A stretch of DNA of 5,703 nucleotides from a bacterium (GTDB taxonomy: Bacteria > Chloroflexota > Dormibacteria > UBA8260 > Bog-877): positions 1 to 5,703 of the forward strand of contig JAKAWF010000243.1 in the NCBI GenBank assembly GCA_021817025.1. The letters are read 5' to 3'. Position 1 is the first letter of the stretch. Each line of letters opens with the position of its first letter. The notes below the pieces were generated by a model, which saw only the letters and a program-made list of their open reading frames with translations, was not told where the DNA came from and ran no database searches. The position numbers and the translations under genes were made by a program. Of this stretch, positions 1-5,442 are shown piece after piece.

Positions 1-749
1 GCGTCGATGCGTTCGGCCAGATCCTGCAGGGCCGCCTCGGCCCCCGCGATCGCGACCCCTCGGCCCGCGAGGATCATCGGGCGCTCCGCCGCCGCCAGCA
101 TGGCGGCCGCCCGCTCCAGCAGTTCCGGGTCCGGACTGGCGGGCCCGCGGTGGGGTCGAAGCCGGGTGATGGTGGAGGCCCCGCCCGCGATGACCTGCTG
201 CTGAACGTCCTTGGGGATGTCCACCAGGACCACCCCTGGACGTCCGGTCCTGGCCACGTGAAAGGCCTCGTGAATGGTCGCTGCCAGATCTCCGGCGTCA
301 TGGACCTGGTAGCTGTGCTTGGTGACTGACATCGTGGAGCCGATGACGTCGGACTCCTGGAAGGCGTCCGTCCCGATGGCGCTGTTGGCCACCTGGCCGG
401 TGAGCGCCACCACCGGCACCGAGTCGAACTGAGCGGTCGCCAGCCCGGTGACGAGGTTGAGCGCCCCCGGCCCCGAGGTGGCCAGGCACACTCCGACGCG
501 CCCCGAGGCGCGCGCGTAGCCGTCAGCCATGTGGGCCGCACCCTGCTCGTGGCGGACCAGGACGTGGCGGATGGGGGTGGCTGGGAGGTGCTGGTAGATG
601 GGCAGGTTGGCGCCGCCCGGGAGGCCGAACATCACCTCGACGCCCTCGTCCACCAGAGCTTGCAGCAGAACCTCCGCACCGCTCCTGGGCTGGGCGGCGC
701 GCCGCGGGGCCTGGTGGTCGTGGGGCAGGGCGGCGAGGGAGGCACTCAT
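1..749 (-). CDS. ilvB: Acetolactate synthase large subunit, N-terminal part (runs off the window)
   Basis: Thiamine diphosphate (TPP)-dependent acetolactate/acetohydroxyacid synthase, the first common step of Val, Ile and Leu synthesis in the cytosol. Only 249 full codons are present; the gene continues past base 1, and the family is usually about 550-620 residues. Visible is the TPP-binding pyrimidine domain: FGLPGG (41-46), [16 protein letters not shown] (66-81) with E68 as the cofactor-activating glutamate, [17 protein letters not shown] (90-106), and [19 protein letters not shown] (116-134). The central domain starts near residue 205. The ATG at 749 gives a roughly 20-residue extension before the conserved core. 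It lies 8 bases after the stop of the small upstream ORF and has only a weak Shine-Dalgarno, so translational coupling is likely. Transcription is probably controlled by the upstream attenuator. A catabolic acetolactate synthase is the alternative, but the BCAA attenuator argues for the biosynthetic enzyme. Confidence 0.95.
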   Translation of the reverse strand, partial: MSASLAALPHDHQAPRRAAQPRSGAEVLLQALVDEGVEVMFGLPGGANLPIYQHLPATPIRHVLVRHEQGAAHMADGYARASGRVGVCLATSGPGALNLVTGLATAQFDSVPVVALTGQVANSAIGTDAFQESDVIGSTMSVTKHSYQVHDAGDLAATIHEAFHVARTGRPGVVLVDIPKDVQQQVIAGGASTITRLRPHRGPASPDPELLERAAAMLAAAERPMILAGRGVAIAGAEAALQDLAERID

Positions 750-757
750 GACCTGGC

Positions 758-949
758 TCAGTCCTGCCCGTAGGCCTGTCCGATCGCAGACGTTATGGCG
801 GCGTCGGCCGCGACCTGCCGCATCGGCCTCGCCGCCGCGTGCGCGTGATGGCGCACCCAGTTGCGGGCTGCCTCATCGAGCTCGATGTCGGGGGGGAAGC
901 CTGGCATCCCCTGATGGTCCGGTCGATCGAAACGGTTGTGCTCCGGCAT
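758..949 (-). CDS. Small uncharacterised protein between the attenuator and ilvB (63 aa)
   Basis: I do not recognise this protein. It begins [20 protein letters not shown], followed by a probable helical segment rich in Ala, His and Arg (about residues 24-60), and ends AYGQD. There is no signal peptide or membrane segment. The ATG at 949 is chosen because GAGGAG (957-962) sits 7 bases upstream; an in-frame ATG five codons earlier would place that site inside the coding region. It is the first ORF after the attenuator terminator and ends 8 bases before the ilvB ATG, so it should be co-transcribed and may be coupled to ilvB. The sequence does not resemble the ACT-domain small subunit IlvN. It could be a real operon protein or a short coupling ORF that aids ilvB translation. 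Confidence 0.6.
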   Translation of the reverse strand: MPEHNRFDRPDHQGMPGFPPDIELDEAARNWVRHHAHAAARPMRQVAADAAITSAIGQAYGQD

Positions 950-956
950 GGTGGGT

Positions 957-962
957 CTCCTC
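957..962 (-). promoter_or_regulatory. Ribosome binding site of the 63-aa ORF
   Basis: GAGGAG on the minus strand, 7 bases before the ATG at 949. It decides the start of the small ORF and is the only strong Shine-Dalgarno seen between the attenuator and ilvB. Confidence 0.7.
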
Positions 963-1020
963 ACTGCTGGGTGGATGCGGTGTGCTTCGGTGAAATCCGG
1001 TCGGTTCTGGTTCGGGGTAC

Positions 1021-1053
1021 AAAAAAAGCCCCCCGGGGTTAACCGGGGGGCTT
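1021..1053 (-). terminator. Attenuator terminator of the ilvB operon
   Basis: On the minus strand the 5' arm AAGCCCCCCGG pairs with CCGGGGGGCTT across a short TTAACC loop. This gives about 10-12 base pairs, nearly all G-C, followed at once by seven T (1027-1021). It is a textbook intrinsic terminator, placed 28 bases after the leader-peptide stop and about 70 bases before the first structural ORF. The opposite strand also carries the hairpin but ends in A, so the minus orientation is clear. Its 5' arm is shared with the alternative antiterminator (1045-1098), which makes this a conditional terminator. Confidence 0.93.
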
Positions 1054-1098
1054 CAGCTCAGTCCAAAAATCGCGCAGACGTTAGCTGAGCAGCCCTCC
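1045..1098 (-). promoter_or_regulatory. Antiterminator alternative to the ilvB attenuator hairpin
   Basis: The last leader codons (1098-1083, minus strand GGAGGGCTGCTCAGCT) can pair with 1058-1045 (AGCTGAAGCCCCCC). TCAGCT pairs with AGCTGA, a GC bulge follows, and GGAGGGCT pairs with AGCCCCCC with one A/C mismatch. The distal half contains the terminator's 5' arm, so the two structures exclude each other. A ribosome stalled at the CTA/GTA/CTA/ATT codons (1116-1102) leaves 1098-1083 free and permits antitermination. A ribosome reaching the TAA covers it and lets the terminator form. Pairing was read by eye; folding energy was not computed. Confidence 0.8.
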
Positions 1099-1164
1099 TG
1101 TAATTAGGCCTACTAGAGCGACCGAGCTCTCGGTGGTCAGCGCGACGACGATCTGCCTGTTCAA
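1081..1164 (-). CDS. ilvB leader peptide (27 aa), ribosome-mediated attenuation
   Basis: From TTG at 1164 to TAA at 1081 it reads (f)M-NRQIVVALTTESS followed by VALVGLITGGLLS. Eleven of the 27 codons specify Leu, Val or Ile. The regulatory cluster (1116-1102) uses CTA, GTA, CTA and ATT, codons that look rare beside the G/C-ending codons of the flanking genes and are well suited to sense low charged tRNA. A small palindrome (1121-1134, ACCGA/TCGGT) just before this cluster could be a pause hairpin. No Shine-Dalgarno is visible. The predicted transcription start lies only about 3-5 bases upstream of the TTG, so leaderless initiation is inferred. The frame stays open upstream to 1392, but that part precedes the promoter and lacks the bias. 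Confidence 0.85.
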   Translation of the reverse strand: MNRQIVVALTTESSVALVGLITGGLLS

Positions 1165-1174
1165 GGTGCCAGTA

Positions 1175-1203
1175 GGTATACCAGCGTCAGGGGGGTCTGT
1201 CAA
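1175..1203 (-). promoter_or_regulatory. Promoter of the ilvB operon
   Basis: On the minus strand: a perfect -35 TTGACA (1203-1198), a 17-base spacer, then TATACC as -10 (1180-1175) preceded by TGG, an extended -10. Expected transcription start is about 1169-1167, immediately before the leader TTG. Spacing and hexamers fit a housekeeping sigma70-type promoter, and it sits directly before the leader peptide and attenuator. Confidence 0.85.
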
Positions 1204-1421
1204 GGACCATACCGGGACTCCGGGTCCGCCGGGATCGTCGCGAACAGTTGCTCGGACCGTGTGCTGCAGCCGCAGGCCCGACCGCTCCGCGACAGGCCGG
1301 ACCGTGTCGGCTGTGGCTCGGACGATCGGACGGCGGGGCACCGGAGGAGTGGACGTAAGCGCGGCGACGCGGGCGGTTCGTCGCGAGGCCACAGCCTAGC
1401 CCAGCAGGGGGGAGGGGCCGC
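1204..1421. other. Divergent ilvB/ilvD control region without a supported gene
   Basis: About 220 bases upstream of the ilvB promoter. Frames are open on both strands but have low-complexity Arg/Thr/Ala composition and no recognisable motif. The notable content is a direct repeat, CGGACCGTGT at 1253-1262 and 1298-1307 (45-base period), with a related GCTCGGAC at about 1315-1322. These may be regulator sites for the divergent promoters, but no known operator was matched. Confidence 0.5.
1253..1307. repeat. Direct repeat CGGACCGTGT, two copies
   Basis: Exact 10-base copies at 1253-1262 and 1298-1307, start-to-start distance 45 bases, lying 50-105 bases upstream of the ilvB -35 element. The position is compatible with an activator or repressor site, but chance repetition in GC-rich DNA is possible. 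Confidence 0.35.
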
Positions 1422-1616
1422 ATGAGCTGTGTCACAGTCGTGGACTCACCAACGTTCACCGAGTGGCAGCTGTACAGACAACTGCCGTGGGAGTGGTGGG
1501 ATCCCGGACCGAGCCCGCCAGGGCCGGGCCCGGGCTGCCCACGGTTGCTAAGGTTTGTCTCCATCGGAGCCGCCGCTGCCGAGGCGGCCGACCACAGCCG
1601 GGAGGCGCATCGATGA
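1422..1616 (+). CDS. Possible upstream ORF (64 aa) overlapping the ilvD start
   Basis: ATG at 1422 is preceded by GGAGG (1411-1415) with 6-base spacing. The stop TGA (1614-1616) overlaps the ilvD ATG at 1613 as ATGA, the arrangement of coupled genes. The product is not recognised: it has a Trp cluster (LPWEWWDP), a Pro/Gly stretch and an Ala-rich end, with no BCAA-codon cluster. Third-position G/C is visibly lower than in ilvD, which argues against a conserved protein. It could act as a short coupling or leader ORF, or be accidental. If transcription starts at the weak -10 near 1549 it would not be expressed whole. Confidence 0.25.
   Translation: MSCVTVVDSPTFTEWQLYRQLPWEWWDPGPSPPGPGPGCPRLLRFVSIGAAAAEAADHSREAHR
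1427..1437. promoter_or_regulatory. Perfect short palindrome CTGTGTCACAG
   Basis: An 11-base perfect dyad (CTGTG, T, CACAG) about 175 bases upstream of ilvD. It resembles a compact operator, but the half-site spacing does not match the CRP consensus (TGTGA-N6-TCACA). No regulator is assigned. Confidence 0.3.
1465..1486. promoter_or_regulatory. Operator-like inverted repeat upstream of ilvD
   Basis: GGCAGCTGT and ACAACTGCC flank an ACAG centre: 9-base arms with one mismatch, 22 bases in all, with the 8-base palindrome CTGTACAG inside. Size and symmetry suit a dimeric helix-turn-helix regulator. It lies about 60-85 bases before the weak ilvD -10 candidate. No family is assigned. Confidence 0.4.
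1546..1554 (+). promoter_or_regulatory. Weak candidate extended -10 for ilvD
   Basis: TGC followed by TAAGGT, a TGn extended -10 of the TAnnnT type, about 60 bases before the ilvD ATG. The expected -35 position holds GGGCCC, so no -35 element is seen. Offered only as the best match in the region. Confidence 0.25.
1600..1605 (+). promoter_or_regulatory. Ribosome binding site of ilvD
   Basis: GGGAGG, 7 bases before the ATG at 1613. It supports that start over the open frame reaching further upstream to 1463, and favours the first ATG of the ATGATG pair, though the second (1616) is also usable. Confidence 0.75.
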
Positions 1617-3355
1617 TGAGCGGGACCACATCTGCAGCTGCGGGGTTGCCGAGCCGGGGGCTGGTGGTTGGCCGGGAGCGGGCCGCCGCCAGGGCCATGC
1701 TGAAGGGGGCTGGTTACTCCGATGACGACCTCAGCCGCCCTCTGATTGGAGTGGCCAACACCTGGATCGAGACGATGCCCTGCAATCTCGGGCTGCGCGC
1801 GCTGGCGGAGGACGTCAAGCGGGGGGTGCGCGAGGCGGGTGGGACCCCGATGGAGTTCAACACCATCGCCGTCAGCGACGGGGTGGCGATGGGCACCCAG
1901 GGCATGAAGGCCTCCCTGGTGAGTCGGGAGGTCATCGCCGACTCGATCGAGCTGGTCTGCCGTGGCCATCTCCTGGACGGGGTGGTGGCCCTGGTGGGAT
2001 GTGACAAGACCATCCCGGGGGCCGCCATGGCGCTCTGCCGCCTGGACCTCCCGGGATGCCTGCTGTACGGGGGATCCATCCAGCCGGGCCGGTTTCGAGA
2101 CCGGGACGTAACGGTGATCGACGTCTTCGAGGCCATCGGCGCCGCCGAGGCCGGGAGGATCACCGACGACGAGCTGCGCGCGCTCGAGGACGTCGCCTGC
2201 CCCGGCGCGGGGGCCTGCGGCGGCCAGTTCACGGCCAACACCATGGCGATGGCCATCGAGCTGCTGGGCATCGCGCCGCTGCAGTCCGGAGGCGTGGCCG
2301 CCACCGACCCGGCCAAGCCGGCGGTGGCCGCCGCGGTGGGCCAGCGGGCCGTCGACATGGTCCTGGCGAACCGCCGCCCCAGCAGCTATCTCCGGCCGGA
2401 GTCCTTCGCCAATGCCATCGCCGGGGTGATGGCCAGCGGCGGTTCGACCAACGCGGTGCTGCACCTGCTGGCGATCGCCAACGAGGCCGGGATCCCGCTG
2501 CATATCGATGATTTCGACCGAATCAGCCGGCGCACGCCCTGGCTCGCCGACCTGCGCCCGGGGGGGCGCTACAACGCCGTCGACCTGACCCGCGCGGGCG
2601 GGGTGGCGCTGCTGGCCCGCAAGTTGCTGGACGCCGACCTGCTCGCCGGCGAGCCGCTCACATGCACCGGGCAGACCCTCGGGGAGGCGGCTGCGGAGGC
2701 CGCCGCCGCCTGGCCGGAGCCAGAGGGTCAGGACGTCGTGCGGAGCGTGCGAGAGCCCCTGAGCCCGACCGGGGGCACGGTCATCCTCCACGGGCCGCTG
2801 GCACCAGAGGGGGCGGTCGTCAAGGTCGCCGGCCACCGGTGGCGGTTGCACACCGGACCGGCCCGGGTGTTCGACTGCGAAGAGGACGCCATGGCCGCGG
2901 TCGCGGGCCGCCGGATCCAGCCCGGGGACGTGGTGGTCATCCGCTACGAGGGTCCCCGTGGGGGGCCCGGAATGCGGGAGATGCTGGGGGTGACGGGAGC
3001 GCTGGTCGGACAGGGGCTGGGTGACAGCGTGGCGCTGCTGACCGATGGCCGGTTCTCGGGCGCGACCCATGGGCTCATGGTCGGACACACCGCACCGGAG
3101 GCCGCGGTCGGGGGCCCCATCGCCCTGCTCCGGGACGGAGACCAGGTCACCGTCGACGTCGAGCGCCGCTCGATGTCGGCCGACCTGTCAGACCAGGAGT
3201 GGGCCGACCGCCGCCGGGCCTGGAAACCGCCGCCGGCGGTGGAGCGCGGCGTCTTCTCGAGGTACGCCCACCTGGTGGGCAGCTCGGCCCAGGGGGCCGT
3301 GCTCTCAGTGCCGGCCGCCGCAGATGGGCGGCCGGAGGACCCGGCGCGCGGGTAG
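1613..3355 (+). CDS. ilvD: Dihydroxy-acid dehydratase
   Basis: Fe-S enzyme that dehydrates 2,3-dihydroxy-isovalerate and 2,3-dihydroxy-3-methylvalerate to the 2-keto acids, the third step of Val/Ile synthesis and precursor of Leu. The 580 residues match the family (about 555-615). Visible motifs: [14 protein letters not shown] (48-61); signature 1 [12 protein letters not shown] (129-140); [16 protein letters not shown] (196-211); GPGMREM (451-457); signature 2 [13 protein letters not shown] (475-487) with S482 at the catalytic serine position; and a C-terminal [16 protein letters not shown]57, C130 and C202 are placed as the three ligands of a [2Fe-2S]-type cluster. The N-terminal domain spans roughly 1-370 and the C-terminal beta-barrel domain 380-565. 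The last 15 residues are an unconserved polar tail. ilvD diverges from the attenuated ilvB operon, and no attenuator is seen before it. The paralogue Edd (phosphogluconate dehydratase) is less likely given this length, motif set and neighbourhood. Confidence 0.97.
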   Translation: MMSGTTSAAAGLPSRGLVVGRERAAARAMLKGAGYSDDDLSRPLIGVANTWIETMPCNLGLRALAEDVKRGVREAGGTPMEFNTIAVSDGVAMGTQGMKASLVSREVIADSIELVCRGHLLDGVVALVGCDKTIPGAAMALCRLDLPGCLLYGGSIQPGRFRDRDVTVIDVFEAIGAAEAGRITDDELRALEDVACPGAGACGGQFTANTMAMAIELLGIAPLQSGGVAATDPAKPAVAAAVGQRAVDMVLANRRPSSYLRPESFANAIAGVMASGGSTNAVLHLLAIANEAGIPLHIDDFDRISRRTPWLADLRPGGRYNAVDLTRAGGVALLARKLLDADLLAGEPLTCTGQTLGEAAAEAAAAWPEPEGQDVVRSVREPLSPTGGTVILHGPLAPEGAVVKVAGHRWRLHTGPARVFDCEEDAMAAVAGRRIQPGDVVVIRYEGPRGGPGMREMLGVTGALVGQGLGDSVALLTDGRFSGATHGLMVGHTAPEAAVGGPIALLRDGDQVTVDVERRSMSADLSDQEWADRRRAWKPPPAVERGVFSRYAHLVGSSAQGAVLSVPAAADGRPEDPARG

Positions 3356-3455
3356 AAGCCACTGCTGCAACTCCTGGCTGACCTCCTCCGACTCGCGCGT
3401 GGGACCCGGCGACGTGCTCCGATGCGACGGCGGCGAGGTGGCTGGTCGGCCCCGC

Positions 3456-3542
3456 TCAGCCGGATTGGCGGCGCCGCAGCTCGGCGAAGACGTCAGTGGG
3501 CGAGAGTCCGCGGGCCGTCAGCAGCACCCTGGCGTGAAACCA
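3456..3542 (-). pseudogene. hisE: Fragment resembling the C-terminus of phosphoribosyl-ATP pyrophosphatase (HisE)
   Basis: The minus strand reads WFHARVLLTARGLSP then TDVFAELRRRQSG and a TGA at 3458-3456. This resembles the end of HisE, whose last helices typically read like LLYHxLVLLaxrGLsxxDVxxELxRR. Only about 28 residues are covered; HisE is usually about 90-110. Continuing upstream in frame gives an unrelated short stretch and a TGA (around 3570), so the catalytic N-terminal helices with their Glu/Asp residues are absent. No hisG follows downstream. It looks like a relic of histidine biosynthesis DNA, abutting a LeuB relic on the other strand. The match is from memory over a short helical sequence, so coincidence or another MazG-like protein remains possible. 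Confidence 0.5.
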
Positions 3543-3558
3543 CTGCGGCGGCGCCTGA

Positions 3559-3812
3559 GCCGCGCCGGACGGTCATCGGCTCCACGAGCCAATGCATGGG
3601 GCCGCTGCCGAGGTCGCAGGCAGGCCAGCGGCCAACCCGGGGGGAGGCCGTCCTTACGCTCGCGATGGTGCTGGGTACCGGGGGCCGCCCCGGTTGCGGA
3701 GTCGATCGAGCCGGCGACCGGCCCCGCCATCGGGGCCGAGGTCATGACTCGTGACCTGGGCGGCTCGGCCTCGACCCGAGGGGTAGCCGCGGCCATCGCT
3801 GCCCATCCGTGA
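3559..3812 (+). pseudogene. leuB: 3' remnant of 3-isopropylmalate dehydrogenase (LeuB-like), two frameshifts
   Basis: Three consecutive frames give the end of LeuB in correct order. Frame 1 (3586-3639) reads EPMHGAAAEVAGRPAANP, compare family EPvHGSAPDIAGxxxANP. Frame 2 (3644-3673) reads EAVLTLAMVL, the helix after ANP. Frame 3 (about 3684-3812) reads AAPVAESIEPATGPAIGAEV and then MTRDLGGSASTRGVAAAIAA before TGA, compare TxDLGGxAST. Each shift falls in a run of G (3639-3644 and 3679-3683), and removing one G from each joins the frames. Only about 85 of the usual 350 or so residues remain; an in-frame TGA (3556-3558) precedes the match and the catalytic N-terminal part is missing. Tartrate or isocitrate dehydrogenase relatives share these motifs, so LeuB is favoured partly by the BCAA context. 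The frameshifts could be sequencing errors, but the truncation could not. Confidence 0.75.
3719..3758 (-). terminator. Tandem perfect hairpins downstream of amt, possible terminator
   Basis: Two adjacent hairpins: CGGCCCCG/CGGGGCCG (3719-3738, 8 pairs, loop of 4) and AGGTCA/TGACCT (about 3739-3757, 6 pairs, loop of 7). They lie about 85-125 bases after the amt stop in its direction of transcription and inside the LeuB relic. There is no T tract, so any termination would be of the U-less type proposed for high-GC bacteria. They could also stop read-through from ilvD, or be chance in GC-rich DNA. Confidence 0.35.
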
Positions 3813-3843
3813 CCAGCGCCGACGGGCGGCGATGCCGGCCTCA

Positions 3844-5232
3844 TCAACTCAGCACCGGTGCTCTCGGCGCCCGTTGGCCATCCAGTTCGGCGGGAATGTC
3901 GATGGGATCCGGTGGTGGTATCGGATGGTGAAGTTCGAAGACCTCCTCGCTGAAGATGAGGCGGTCCCCACCCTCGAGCTCCCGCTCCGACAGCCGCAAC
4001 GGGACCACCAGCGAGATGGCCTTCAGGATTCCGAACGTCATCGCTCCGGAGTACGCGGTGACCACCACCAGCCCCAGGCATTGCACCAATAGCTGGTGGG
4101 CGTTCCCGGCGAGCAGGCCGGAGACTGACGCCCCGGCTCCACCTCTCCCGACATACACCAGCATCGCCGGGGTCGCCACCAGTCCCACCATGATCCCTCC
4201 GACGGCTCCGGCCACCAGGTGGGTGTGGACCACCCCCAGAGTGTCGTCCGCCTTGCGAAACGGCCACCGCTCGCTGAGGCGATTCATGGTCAACCAGGGA
4301 ATCCCCGCGCCCAGAAGCCCGATGAGCATCGCCCCGGAGCCGTCAACGTAGCCGGCCGCGGGCGTGATCGCGACCAGCCCGCAGATCATGCCGTTGATGG
4401 CGCCGACCATGGAGAGCTTGCGATTGAGAGTCATGTCCAAGAGGAACCACGCCAGCAGGGCCACCGCGGTCGCCAGGTTGGTGTTCAGCACGGCGGCTGC
4501 CGCATCGGCGTTGGCGAAGTAGGGGTCGCCTCCGTTGAAACCGTTCCAGCCCAGCCAGAGGATGCCGGCCCCGGCCACCGCCAGGAGCATGTTGTTCGGC
4601 TTGAAGTCGCGCTGGTCCTCCAGGACGCGGGGACCGACCACCAGGGCAGCCACGAAGCCCGAGATTCCGGCCGCGACGTGGATGACGTATCCACCGCTGT
4701 AGTCCACCACCCCCAGCTGCGAGAGCCAGCCGCCGCCCCAGATCATGAAGGCGTTGACGCTGTAGACCAGCAGCGACCAGGCGGGTACGAATATCATCCA
4801 AGCCCGCAGGTTCATCCGGCCGAAGACGGCCCCGGCCAGGATGATGGGGGCGATGGCGGCGAATACGAACTGGAAGTAGATGAGCGATGACTGAGGTATC
4901 GTCATCTGCGGCATCAGCCCTTGCAGCAGGGGAATCGACGCCCTCGCCTCTTCGCTGAGGGCGCTGAGAGTGGGCTGGGGGATCCCAACCACCGCCCCCA
5001 GCCAGGGGTGCCCGAAGCCCATGTTGAAGCCGGCCAGGACCCACACCACCATCACCGCTGCGAAGGCGTACACGGCCATGAGGGCGGAACTGACGGCCCA
5101 CTTGCGCTTGACCACCCCTCCGTACAGAATCGCCAGGCCCGGGATCGACTGCAGCCCCACAAATGTGGCGGCCGTCAACTGCCAGGCGTTGTCCCCGGGA
5201 CTCAGAAATGGGGCGGCAGGGATGTAGGCCAC
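3844..5232 (-). CDS. amt: Ammonium transporter, Amt/MEP/Rh family
   Basis: Inner-membrane ammonium channel/transporter of 462 residues, full family length. Eleven membrane segments can be placed at about 16-39, 44-70, 116-138, 144-166, 181-200, 214-233, 247-267, 276-296, 299-318, 339-361 and 381-410. Aligned by eye to E. coli AmtB: Phe gate F124 and F232, W165 (W148), D177 in DYSGGYVIHVAAG (D160), and pore twin histidines H185 and H338 (HTHLVAG). The recruitment-site serine S219 is replaced by D236 (GWNGFNGGDPY). The cytosolic tail starts near 411 with the LRLSERELEGGD element that contacts PII proteins in relatives, then a Pro/His stretch (HHPIPPPDPIDIP). The start is GTG at 5232 with GAGGAGG just before it; the nearby ATG at 5245 is out of frame. 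No glnK/PII gene lies downstream within the window, where only relic DNA follows. Confidence 0.95.
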   Translation of the reverse strand: MAYIPAAPFLSPGDNAWQLTAATFVGLQSIPGLAILYGGVVKRKWAVSSALMAVYAFAAVMVVWVLAGFNMGFGHPWLGAVVGIPQPTLSALSEEARASIPLLQGLMPQMTIPQSSLIYFQFVFAAIAPIILAGAVFGRMNLRAWMIFVPAWSLLVYSVNAFMIWGGGWLSQLGVVDYSGGYVIHVAAGISGFVAALVVGPRVLEDQRDFKPNNMLLAVAGAGILWLGWNGFNGGDPYFANADAAAAVLNTNLATAVALLAWFLLDMTLNRKLSMVGAINGMICGLVAITPAAGYVDGSGAMLIGLLGAGIPWLTMNRLSERWPFRKADDTLGVVHTHLVAGAVGGIMVGLVATPAMLVYVGRGGAGASVSGLLAGNAHQLLVQCLGLVVVTAYSGAMTFGILKAISLVVPLRLSERELEGGDRLIFSEEVFELHHPIPPPDPIDIPAELDGQRAPRAPVLS

Positions 5233-5442
5233 GGATCCTCCTCATACGAAGGGGATGGTGCAGAGCTTCCGGTCGCGGTTGTTGGAGAAGATTTTGGAGA
5301 TCGGGGGCCTGGCGGTCACCATGTCAACATCACATGATTTGGTGAATCCGCCCGTGGCAAAGACACTAGGAGCCTGGGCGAGTAAAGGCAGTCGGGCTGG
5401 TGCGGAAGGGGCGCTCGCAGACGCCCTTGGGCGCTAGGAAAA
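5233..5442 (-). promoter_or_regulatory. amt upstream region, with ribosome binding site and weak promoter candidate
   Basis: GAGGAGG (5243-5237) is 4 bases before the GTG start, a strong but close Shine-Dalgarno that decides the start. A TTGACA matches a -35 on the minus strand (5327-5322), but the -10 position 17-18 bases on has only CCGATC/CGATCT, so the promoter is uncertain. No convincing GlnR-type (GTnAC-N6-GAAAC) or sigma54 site was seen. The rest, to 5442, contains no supported gene; an imperfect GGGCG/CGCCC hairpin lies near 5409-5425. Confidence 0.4.

Noticed and set aside
74..541. 155-codon minus-strand frame inside ilvB
   Set aside because: The other minus-strand frame gives an unmistakable acetolactate synthase through the whole stretch, so this one is out of frame.
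1081..1392. 103-codon minus-strand ORF ending at the leader-peptide stop
   Set aside because: Its first part lies upstream of the TTGACA/TATACC promoter and lacks the BCAA codon bias. Only the last 27 codons are transcribed from that promoter.
1187..3088. Long open minus-strand frame (633 codons) opposite ilvD
   Set aside because: It is antisense to a fully conserved IlvD, has Arg/Gly/His/Pro-rich low-information composition and no family motif: a typical GC-rich shadow frame.
3518..4267. 249-codon minus-strand frame spanning the amt 3' end and the relic region
   Set aside because: It overlaps the true amt frame and reads as unstructured Arg/Gly/Pro-rich sequence, with no match to either relic.
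4219..4890. 223-codon plus-strand frame opposite amt
   Set aside because: Antisense to the well-conserved transporter, His/Gln/Val/Gly-rich with no motif.
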